Shown here: positions 12,719-24,100 of the stretch, piece after piece
Layout of the letters: each line of letters starts with the position of its first letter
Position numbering within the stretch: the first letter of the stretch is position 1
NCBI GenBank assembly: GCA_903813345.2
Contig: CAIIXF020000012.1
Span: 21,900,184 to 21,964,183, forward strand
Direction: 5' to 3'
Source: Owenia fusiformis
Lineage: Eukaryota > Annelida > Polychaeta > Sabellida > Oweniidae
Length of the DNA stretch: 64,000 bases
Position numbers and translations under genes: made by a program
The notes under the pieces: model-generated
Told to the model about the DNA's origin: nothing
The model's database searches: none
What the model saw: the letters and a program-made list of their open reading frames with translations, nothing else

Positions 12719-14330
12719 ACGTTTCAATGTCATATCTCCATTACATTGGGTCAAAGTTTGATGTCAAATTCATGATTTCATGAAATTTAACAAAAATGGC
12801 AGATCCCATGCTAAACAAATGGGGAATGGTGGCTTAGGGGCAACTCAAATTTTGGAATATCTATTCAGTAAAACATTTATTAAAAATACTTTCTAAGTAG
12901 AAAATTGAATGATTTTACATTTTACATGCTAAATGTCTCCCTAATGTTGTTAAAATTAGCGATACGGAGCGTGAAAGTAATTTTGACCACCTCACTGAAA
13001 CACCTGTGTTATTTCAATAAGAGGATCATTAAAAATTATTGAATTTGAAACCATTAACTTTTGTAAAGCCTGGACAAATAAATCATATTTTTGTCGAGTG
13101 GACAATTTAGCAATTATCTCTTACAATTTCAATTTTGAGAGCAATCGGATGGATGGATCGTTCCTCATATGACTTATGGCAACCCAACCATTCCCCATTT
13201 GTTTAACATGGGATCTGCCATTTTTGTTAAATTTCATGAAATTCATCAATTCTCACGCCCGGTGATCGTACAAAATGGATGGAGGGGGGGATTAGGCGAT
13301 TTCTGCAAGAAAACTCAACAAATTTGGAAGATTTATTTTTTCAAGAGAAAATTTACAACTGAATTGCCAAATGAATAGGCGCAGTGCATGGCAAAATATG
13401 TTAGGTCATCTAGTATTTTTTTTTGAACTGATGCCCTTCAAAGATATGAGATCTATTAAAAAAGGCGCATCATCACCAACGTGCAAAAGTCAATGTTTTT
13501 GCTATAAATCGGGCAACAATGGTCTACACGACCTGTAATAAATAGGGATAAGGGACATTATTATCACAATACTAATGACATTGCTCACTTTTTAAAGTTA
13601 GTTACCATGCGTTATACAAAAAATAATCGAAATAAATTAATATTGGATGGAGGGGGGGGAGTGGATGGAGGGGGGGATTTATATGTCTTTACGATGGAAC
13701 AAATTCACAAGAACTTGTGTATTTGAAAAAAATAAACTCAGTACCCCAAACTGGAAACTGGATATTATATCTTTGGAATATGAAAAATGGGAAAATTTGG
13801 AGTCATAAGAATAAATTCAAGTAGCATGTCTTATCATGTCTTACATATACGTGATCCCCCCCCCCTCCATCCAATCCCCCCCTCCATCCAATATTAATTT
13901 ATTTCGATTATTTTTTGTATAACGTATGGAAACTAACTTTAAAAAATGAGCAATGTCATTAGTATTGTGATAATAATGTCCCTTATATCTATTTATTACA
14001 GGTCGTGTAGACCACTGTTGCCCGATTTATAGCAAAAACATTGAGTTTTGCACGTTGATGATGATGCGCCTTTTTTAATAGATCTCATATCTTTGAAGGG
14101 TATCAATTCAAAAAAAATACTACATGAGCTAACATATTTTGCCATGCACTGCGCCTATTCATTTGGCAATTCAGTTGTAAATTTTCTCTTGAAAAAATAA
14201 ATCTTCCAAATTTGTTGAGTTTTCTTGCAGAAATCGCCTAATCCCCCCCTCCATCCATTTTGTACGATCACCGGGCGTGATTCTGACATCAAATTTTGAC
14301 CCAAGGTAATGGAGATAAAACATTGAAATG
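12719..14330. repeat. Outer inverted repeat containing a nested foldback
   Basis: Arm 12719-12835 is inverted relative to 13175-13253 joined to 14280-14330: words such as GGCAGATCCCATG and TGGGTCAAARTTTGATGTCA are complementary. The second arm is split by the 1026-bp element at 13254-14279. The unbroken left arm therefore shows what the site looked like before insertion. Confidence 0.85.
13254..14279. mobile_element. 1.03-kb foldback element, 5-bp target duplication
   Basis: Two arms of about 430 bp (13254-13690 and 13850-14279) are near-perfect reverse complements around a ~160-bp spacer. Ends are CACGCCCGGTGATCGTACAA and its complement. It is flanked by ATTCT (13249-13253 and 14280-14284). 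The G-rich word GGATGGAGGGGGGG occurs once near the outer end of each arm and twice next to the spacer. Identical 40-residue open frames on opposite strands are a consequence of the palindrome and are not called as genes. Confidence 0.9.
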
Positions 14331-14637
14331 TTGCGGACTTTATAGGGAATAGAATCAAGATACAGATTTATTTTCTTTATTGGGATTTCTTTTGTTCCAC
14401 GCTTAGAAAATAGTCGTTCAAACAAATATGGGAGTTAACATGTAAACCTATGAGGAAAACCACTGGTCCTTAACTTTTTTGAGGAGTATAGAAAAATTCA
14501 TAGTGATTTTTGGGCATTTTGGCAATAAAGCCTTTGGTTTGTAATGGGAAGATTGTCTTTATCACTAGAATTTTTCTCCACGGGGTCTTTTGCACATTGA
14601 TAAATTATAATACTAGAACATTTACTACTATACACAC

Positions 14638-14731
14638 CAGCGGATCTAGACGGGGGCGTGGGAAACACCCCCCTCCTTTCCTAAAAAATGTCACGCCCCC
14701 CCCCCAACATAAAATCCTGGATCCGCCACTG
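14638..14731. mobile_element. Small palindromic element (CAGYGGATCY ends)
   Basis: CAGCGGATCTAGACGGGGGC at the left and GATCCGCCACTG at the right are imperfect complements, with complementary G and C runs between them. The termini CAG..CTG resemble hAT-derived MITEs. Target duplication is not convincing (ATACAC versus ATACAT). Confidence 0.5.
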
Positions 14732-14739
14732 ATACATAG

Positions 14740-17700
14740 ATTTGCAATGTCTAGGTTTTATTCAAGTAACTGACTCCACTGAGTGTGTATTCAAATGTTG
14801 TGCTTATAAAATGTAGACTCCTATACTACCTTTTGAATGGAAATAAACTCTTCCAAAAGTGATAGGGCCTTAGTGCACCCATGCCATCGCAAGGACCTTA
14901 GGTTGGCATGCCAAAATGTAGAATCTCTAAGACAAAACCGGCACCTGAGCATGTTTTGTAAAATGGCCATGAAATAGGCCTTGTGACAATTTGTAATTAT
15001 ACCTGTGAAATGGTTGAATGAAAGAACATTGACCACCAAGTTTCAGTTGTGTCAAATGAGATTTCACACCCATACTGAATGGTATTAAACTGTTAAACCC
15101 TTGAATACACTCAGATGTCGTGATTACAAAATTAAAGATCTAACAGTCGACATTTCTTCACTTCAAATTTTAAATTGCGAGTCTTGGTCTAATCAATACA
15201 TAACTAAAAATTTCAAAACACACCTAACAAGAAGTGATCAAGATATTGGCTCAAATCTCTGATATGATTTTATAGCCAATTTATTGTCAGACAGTTAACA
15301 ACATTTTCATTACTGACTGTTGGAAAATATCTAAATTGGACTCTGGGATCCAATCCTCCCTGCCTCCCACCTGCTACATCGTTAGAAAATAGGCATGACA
15401 ACAATCTGAGATCACCTTAAATTCACACTCAAGAGATTACTATTCATCAAAGTCTTTTATAAAGAAATGCCAAGAAGACTGGTTATGAAGATGTTACTAG
15501 GTGGATGAACTTCTTTCAGTGGAAATTTTTATTTTCATCATTTTCACCAAGAGGGGGGTTTATTCGTATCCATATATTTTACCCATATGTTAATCCTAGG
15601 GACACTTACCGCCATCCTCAGAAATGTTGGGGACCACAACAATATGTCACCACTGGTGGAAAGATGAGCAAAACATATTGAAAATGTTGACATTCTTAGA
15701 AAGTAATGCTCAACTTGTCACAATATCAATTTATGCTTTTATTTTTTAAATAAAACATAAAATGTGGTTGCAAGTTATGCATAAAGAAGCTTTTATTTAC
15801 AGCTTTTGATGTAATTTTAATCTATCATGAGGTACATTATGGCTAAATTACAATTTAAAAACAAAAAAAAATAATATCATATTTGTATACATAAAATACA
15901 CACGGATATCTTAATACATCTTACAAAAATATATAAAATTGACAAAATTACCTCAGAACAACAGAAAATAGAGAGCACTAAAAACGTATAAGAAGAAAAT
16001 GATACAATCAAATGTAGAAGTTGCATGAAATTTTCTGTTTTCTGTTCAAAAAGTGGATTCTTGCAGACAATTTTGCTCATCATAGATTTACAAATATCAC
16101 AAACAAATAGCACATCACATAAGTAAACATTATATCCAATGTTGCTATGTAAAATGCACTGACCTAGTTCTTATGTAATGTCTATGTATTTTAAATAAGA
16201 AAATGGTAGAAATGCTTAATTTAAATTTATGTGATAATTCTCCTAATTTTCTTAAAGCTTTAATTTATTTAAAACCACCATTAAACAATTAATCAAGCCA
16301 TCAATATAAATATTGAACAACAAAGTGAAGTATTCATCTCCTAACAAATGTAATTGAGACAGAGTAGTTTAGGCTTATTTTATAAAAAGTCTGTTAACTA
16401 TCCTGTATACTTAATGTACATATTTACAATTAGAGCATATATGAAAACATAAAAATATAATTTCAAATACTCTTCATTAATAATTCAATGATTTCAGCAA
16501 AATACAGGAAATACTGAGCCTGAGAAAATCTTTATTTTACAGTGATGACATCATCCTTCCTGGGCACAATTTTTGTTGTACTTAAGATGAGAAAGCATTA
16601 AATAAATAACCTTTTTTATCCAATGATATTGGGGATTAATGTATATGATGTTAGAATGGTTTTTCAACAGAAACTATTTCATGCATGAAAAAAAAGTTAT
16701 ATAGGGCCAATCATATTGCTAGGAACTCTTTATAGACTATTATTATTGAGTGAGAATAAATAGCCAACATTAACATTCAATTTGAATTCATAATTGTATG
16801 GAGTCACTATTATCACTCTCCAAGTTTTCTGCAAGTTAAAATGATAAATTCTGCAAGTGAAATTAGTGAACTCTGCAAGGGGAAAGGCTAATTCTGCAGA
16901 AATTCCACAAAAAATATTGAGATACCTATAGTAAAAAGGGAAAATATCGTGATATGCTCCAGACTGATAGTTATGGAGTCCGTCACAATGTCACTACTCA
17001 ATACAGGCTGCCATCTAGCGACAGAAATCAAACGGTGAAGTATAAAATGTTCACTTTGATTGACCAAAATAGTTGATTCTGCAATTCCTCAGGCAAAGGC
17101 AAATTCTGTCCACACTCTACAAACAAAGAATCCTGGGGGCAGTGTATTATTGAACTTTTTCTAAACTATATAGAAACAAATACTTAAATTCAATAATTAA
17201 ATTTAATGATGCTTCTATTGAGCTCTATTTTGTAAAAAATGGGTAGTCTTTTCACCTAAAAGTAGAAATCAAAATTTTGCCCCGAGTTGAGAAAAATTCT
17301 AGACATTGATAACTGAATTGTTCAGATGATTGACCACTAAGTGAGGATGTTCAAACATGCCTCTTTGTTTGGGCTGACTGACTTGGAGCGTCCCAAAATC
17401 TCAGCAGTCAAACATATTTTATTCCTATTTGTAAGATTACAGGAGTTTTTTGTTTGACACATGTTTTTGAAATTTTAGACAAAAAAAACTCGAGGCTTGC
17501 AAACAGCTAACTTTCAAAATATTAACCTGTACACTATGACAGGCCAAACACTGTCAGATAGTAATGGCCTATCACTGATAACTCTGATAATTAACATGTA
17601 TTAGGCCTAACATTGCAGAACATTAATTTTGGTGTCTGGTGAGTATTAAATGATATATAGATTAGTAGATGCCTAAAAGCTACATTATGACTATATTTGG

Positions 17701-17865
17701 TCAATAATGATATGAATCATTTCACTTTGAGTCAGAGATCTTTGTGGCAGTGAACGTATCCTTACTCTGTGATCCTTAATAATCTAGCTGTTATTCCATC
17801 CTGGTGAATCAAAGTAGAATTTCAAGAATTTGAAGCTGTATATAATGCAGTAAACAGTCAGATGT
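14740..17865. other. Gene-free stretch, 3' flank of the membrane-protein gene
   Basis: AT-rich sequence that includes the presumed 3' UTR of the minus-strand gene next to 17865. I could not fix a polyadenylation site. A fragment ACAACAATATGTCACCACT near 15640 is related to the terminal hairpin of the repeat family at 20839-20861. No exon is supported. Confidence 0.55.
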
Positions 17866-18126
17866 TTATGTATTTTTCTTGGAAGATCTGGTAACTCTAC
17901 TAGTGGTCGTCGTTGTGCTGCTACGTAATTGGTAGGTATGTGCAGGCGCTTCCTCACACTTTCTCCAGAACATAGGAGAGAAACTCAATGATGCAGGGCA
18001 CACAGCGAGAAGTAGGTTTATCGTTAGGAGGCCAATTATAGAAACCAAGCGGATCAGGCTTGACACTTTTCCTCCCTGCAACACAACTTGGAAGTATGCC
18101 CAGTTGGCTACCAAAGCCACATTCAT
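17866..18126 (-). CDS. Membrane-protein gene, exon 6 (terminal)
   Basis: 86 codons plus the stop TAA at 17868-17866, acceptor TTTCAG. It begins MNVALVANWAYFQVVL and has a second hydrophobic segment (LIRLVSIIGLLTINLLLAVC). It ends in a hydrophilic tail with RSSTTTTTSRVTRSSKK, a possible phosphorylation or basic sorting region (inference). Confidence 0.85.
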   Translation of the reverse strand: MNVALVANWAYFQVVLQGGKVSSLIRLVSIIGLLTINLLLAVCPASLSFSPMFWRKCEEAPAHTYQLRSSTTTTTSRVTRSSKKNT

Positions 18127-21100
18127 CTGAAAGATAACATTAAATATAAGTAAGGTAAAACCTTTCTATGGAAAAAGACAACAGTAAAAGCATGATTTTG
18201 AGTATGACAGGGGTTTCAGTAGAATTTCTCAGAACAGGCTAAATAAATGAAAACAACAGGCAAAATTAATGGAAATCATAAAATTTAACATGAAAAAGTT
18301 GAATAATCCCTTAAAACAACAGGCGATTTTGTGAAAACAACCAGTGAAAATCATCTGTTGTCTGTAACCCCTGCAATGTAGTGTTTGCAATATTTACCGT
18401 CTCTTAAATGTGGAAACCCTATAAATGATACTGACTGTAAATTACCAGTATGGAAATCCATAAAATTGGTACTATTATTAGGATTAGTTTGAACAATTGC
18501 CACTATTTGCTTGTTTCATTTCGTTTGTTCAATGATGGAGAGATGAACAAGTGGATGGTTCAATGATGGGTCATGTGAGGCAAATATATTTCAATATTAA
18601 ACAAGGCATTAACATGACAAAATGTCACCACCTAGTTGCTCACAATTTATGAGTTCAAACTTAAGTCAGATTTGAATTTCTGAGAACTTGTAAAGTCAAC
18701 TTTGAACTTCTGAAAAGATGTAGATGATTTTGAAAAAAAAAATGGGTCAATTTGAAGCAAGTTGAAAACAGACCTTTTTGACCTTTTTTGACCTTGAGAA
18801 GGTCATTAAAGGTCAAATGTCAAATCTAAAGTCAGATTTGAATTTCTGAGAACATGTAGATGATTTTGAAAAAAAAAATTAGTCAATTTGAAGCAAGTTG
18901 AAAAAAGACCTGTTTGACCTTTTTTGACCTTGAGAAGGTCATTGAAGGTCAAATGTCAAATCTAAAGTCATATTTGAATTTCTGAGAACATGGAGATGAT
19001 TTTGAAAAAAAATTTAGTCAATTTGAAGCAAGATGAAAAAATACCTTTTTTTGACATTGAGAAGGTCATTGAAGGTCAAATGTCAAATCTAAAGTCAGAT
19101 TTGAATTTCTGAGAACATGTAGATGATTTTGAAAAAAAAATTTAGTCAATTTGAAGCAAGTTGAAAAAAGACCTTTTTGACCTTTTTTGACTTTGAGAAG
19201 GTCATTTGAAGGTCAAATGTCAAATCTTAAGTCAAATCTAAAGTCAGATTTGAATTTCTGAGAACACGTAGATGATTTTGAAAAATTTTTTTAGTCAATT
19301 TGAAGCAAGTTGAAAACAGACCTTTTTGACCTTGAGAAGGTCATTAAAGGTCAAATGTCAAATCTAAAGTCAGATTTGAATTTCTGAGAACATGTAGATG
19401 ATTTTGAAAAAAAATTAGTCAATTTGAAGCAAGTTGAAAAAAGACCTTTTTGACCTTTTTTGACCTTGAGAAGGTCATTGAAGGTCAAATGTCAAATCTA
19501 AAGTCATATTTGAATTTCTGAGAACATGTAGATAATTTTGAAAAAAAATTTAGTCAATTTGAAGCAAGATGAAAAAATACCTTTTTGACCTTTTTTGACA
19601 TTGAGAAGGTCATTGAAGGTCAAATGTCAAATCTAAAGTCAGATTTGAATTTCTGAGAACATGTAGATGATTTTGAAAAAAAAATTTAGTCAATTTGAAG
19701 CAAGTTGAAAAAAGACCTTTTTTGACTTTGAGAAGGTCATTGAAGGTCAAATGTCAAATCTTAAGTCAAATCTAAAGTCAGATTTGAATTTCTGAGAACA
19801 CGTAGATGATTTTGAAATTTTTTTTAGTCAATTTGAAGCAAGTTGAAAACAGACCTTTTTGACCTTTTTTGACCTTGAGAAGGTCATTGAAGGTCAAATG
19901 TCAAATCTTAAGTCAGATTTGAATTTCTGAGAACACGTAGATGATTTTGAAAAAAAAATTTAGTCAATTTGAAGCAAGTTGAAAACAGACCTTTTTGACC
20001 TTTTTTGACCTTGAGAAGGTCATTGAAGGTCAAATGTCAAATCTCAAGTCAGATTTGAATTTCTGAGAACATGTAGATGATTTTGAAAAATTTTTTTAGT
20101 CAATTTGAAGCAAGATGAAAAAAGACCTTTTTGACCTTTTTTGACTTTGAGAAGGTCATTGAAGGTGAAATGTCAAATCTTAAGTCAAATCTAAAGTCAG
20201 ATTTGAATTTCTGAGAACACGTTGATGATTTTGAAATTTTTTTTTAGTCAATTTGAAGCAAGTTGAAAACAGACCTTTTTGACCTTTTTTGACCTTGAGA
20301 AGGTCATTGAAGGTCAAATGTCAAATCTTAAGTCAAATCTTAAGTCAGATTTGAATTTCTGAGAACACGTAGATGATTTTGAAAAAAAAAATTTAGTCAA
20401 TTTGAAGCAAGTTGAAAACAGACCTTTTTGACCTTTTTTGACCTTGAGAAGGTCATTGAAGGTCAAATGTCAAATCTAAAGTCAGATTTGAAGGTCAAAT
20501 GTCAAATCTAAAGTCAGATTTGAATTTCTGAGAACATGTAGATGATTTTGAAAAAAAATTTAGTCAATGTGAAGCAAGTTGAAAAAAGACCTTTTTGACC
20601 TTGAGAAGGTCATTGAAGGTCAAATGTCAAATCTAAAGTCAGATTTGAACTTCTGAGAACATGTAGATGATTTAGAAAAAAATTGAAGTCAGTCTAAACA
20701 GTATTTGTTAAGTTATAGGAAGTTGTAAGAAATTGTTACAGACGCCGGACGCCAACCGCCGAACGCCAACCGCCGGACGCCAACCACCAACCGCCGGACA
20801 CCAACCACCGTCGCAAAAAAACGGAGACCATAACAATATGTCACCACTTTTGGTGGTGACATAATAATATACCAAAACTCACAAAGATTCGGAAGAAGAC
20901 AACACTTTTCTTATCATCCACACTGGCAAAACCTGGAGCTCGTTGAGTAATGAATGCCAGACCAATTTTAAATGCTGCGGCAATCTGTGCAAGGTAAATG
21001 TGCTGGTCATCTGGTTTCACTCCAAACTTAAATAGAAAAGAACTAAATATAATATAATCATGGCAGTATGGATACATATATCTTTAAGTTTTCATCAAAC

Positions 21101-24100
21101 TTATTCTGTTTATTACAAGAAAAATAGCAGTCAATTTGAAGTGAGTGGCCATATTGGAGAATTGCCATATTGGTCACATTTCTATAAAACAGCTAGACTA
21201 AATTCAATGACCAGTGTTTGAGTCAATATCAAAAACTACATTTTTCCTGAAAAATGGTAGGCATTTTGAATTCAGTACCAATTTAGATAACTCCTTTTTG
21301 AACAGATATTTCATTTAATTTAGGCATCAGCTTATAACATTTGAACCAATTAGTCTTTGAGTTCAAATTACCATTTTAAAGACAAATGGCGACCATTTTA
21401 AATTGAGTAGTATCACCCTTGGTATACATAGCAAAAATATTGATCAGTCTGGTACAATAGTGTGACTGGTGTCAGTGATCTCCCAAGGAATTTTTCTCAG
21501 GTGGGTGCAAATTTTTTTGTAAAAATATTTTCGCTCACCAGAATTTCAATCTAACTAACAGATTTATGCCGCTCATTTCACTAATGATACTTATATTTGA
21601 ACCAAATCCATTGACTGGTTTAAGTTTTTTTTATAAAAAAAAGGCAACCATTTTGAAATCAGCCGCAATCTTGAAAATTCTTTCTACTGTGTTCTTAGGC
21701 ATAAGCATATAAAATTTGAACCAAATCCGTTTACATGGTATTTGAGTTATCAAAGACTACGTTTTTTGGGAAAAATGATGGCTATTTTGAAATTCAGATG
21801 CCATCTTGAAAATTATTTCTCAAACAGAGCTACAGTGTCCCTTGACTTCAGGATATAAAACTTGAACTAAATCAATTCTCGAAATCGTTGTTCCCTCTTC
21901 AAAAGAGAAGACGCGATAATCTTTCCTTATAAGGGCAAAATATTTCCCATGATGCAGTTCACGGAGGAACAAATTTATACTTCCTTATTTTCCCTCATAG
22001 GTTTAACATGGGGATTTTCACACCTATTTTTCAAACTATATATTCGTTCATATTCCCGTACGAGAGTACAGAAAAAATTATTAGAAACGATTGATCTCTC
22101 ATTAATCTTAATATAACAGCTATTTTTTTCATTGTATTAATTCATAGCGTGGTGAAAACGATGATTGAAAAGTGAGAAAATATTCCGGAAGAGAAGGTCA
22201 CGTGATCAGTAGACTAGTCGCCATATTGGAAAAAACAATTCCAATCGACTTTCAATACTTTCATGCCAATCTTACTGCACTACAAACTGCGAGATCAATG
22301 CAACAACTGAATAAAAGTATTCATCTTCAAATTACATTATAGAGTTACGTTGAAAACCCACAAACAACTGAGCAGTAGACCAAAGAAGATGCGTCGCTAT
22401 TATCTAGGTAAATCTGTTCAGAAGTCTGAAAGCAAATCTATAGTACTCGTTTCCAAATTTTGTTGTTCATTGTACAATCTTTTATTGATTAAACTCGGTA
22501 CACTGACTATTAAAGCAATGACAAAGAAGAATACTTACGATGGTGTCATTGTTTTATTTAGCGTGCGGGTGTAAAAACAAAATTGAGTAATTAGTTTGAT
22601 TTAGAACTTTCGTGTCACGCAAATAGCTACGCGAAATGCATAGTGGGAAAATATTGACCAATCAAATTTTGTCCTTTTTGAGTGCTTTTTCAGTGCATAT
22701 TTGCGAACGTTCTTATTCAAAGAGCGAACCGCGAAAAGGAGAATTCACTGTCTTTTTGGGTTATCAAATATTATGTTTTTTAATTGAAAAATGGCAGCCA
22801 TTTTGAAATTGAGACGCTACAGTGTCCCTTGGCTTCAACATATAAAATTTTAACTAAATCCATGCACTGGTTTTTGGGTTATCAAGTATAACGTTATGTA
22901 ATGAAAAAATTGAAGCCATTTTTAAATTCAGCTGTGACCCTAGGCATCAGCATATAAAATTTGCATGAAAACTCTTCACTGGTATTTCAGTTATCAAAGA
23001 TTACGTTTTGCGAAAAATGGCGCCCATTTTGAAAATCAGCAGCCATCTTGAAAATCTCTTCTTGAATAAAAGCTCCTTGTCCCTATGCACCAGCATATAA
23101 AATTGGAACCTAATCTGTCCACTAGTAATTTAGTTATCAAAGATAACATTTTTTATGAAAAATGGCGGCCATTTTGAAATGAGTGGCCATATTGAAAATT
23201 CCTTCTCGAGCAGAGGTCCTACACCCATAAGGCATAAGCCTGTAAAATTTTAATCAAATCCGTCAATCTGTTATTGCCCGATCAGGCAGACGAACAGATG
23301 AACAGCTTTCCGGGATAATAATGTATGGTCAAACATTGAAACACTTACACTATTCGCCAATCTTGGAGTTGTAAATGCCAGAAGATTGAAAGCTGACATG
23401 TAGATTATAATCGCATCAAGTCGAAGATGAAAATGCAGCCTGATGCTTTTCTCCTCCTTACCACCAAAGTTGCCATTGCGGATAAGGTGATATGTTGCAG
23501 TCAGACCCAATACGATGTTCCCATACAGCATAGAGGAAAGGCTCTAAAAGACACAATTAATTCATTTTAAAGGCCCTACGTTATGTCTGAAAATATTTTT
23601 TAATTATTCAAATAACAGCTTTTATGATATAAAACAATTAAGAAAGAAACATTCAACTTACAGAATGATTTTGTGACACCTCTATAATTCAAAAAAATTT
23701 AATGTCAAAACTCGATGATTATGCACCATTCAAAAGTTTGTGTGAGACCTACCCTGGGGGCAATAAATCTGGTCAAATATTCTTGACCCCTGGGCCCTTT
23801 CCCCCCGAATTTACTCTTTTTAAACATTTAGTTGCTAGTAGGCTAGGGTGTTTCATTTTTCAAGAATGTTTTCAGATCATAACGGCCCTTTAACATGGGG
23901 TTACAAATAGTGCCAGTAGTTTACTGATTTTTTTTCAACAAAATCGGATAATGTTAAAACTGGTCCGTCGGCCATTCTTTCTGTCCCATTGGATTACATT
24001 GCGGGCGACGCCCACTTTTCAATGGAAAACATTATTTCGCACTTCTTTGCTTATCATTTGCCGGAAATGATTGGAAAATGTTTTCCTGTTATAAGCATTT

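Noticed and set aside
13169-14358. Two identical protein fragments on opposite strands
   Set aside because: Explained by the palindrome 13254-14279; no independent evidence of coding.
22350-22574. 74-codon Lys/Ser-rich frame in the 863-bp insertion
   Set aside because: No transposase or other motif; biased composition; single copy in the window.
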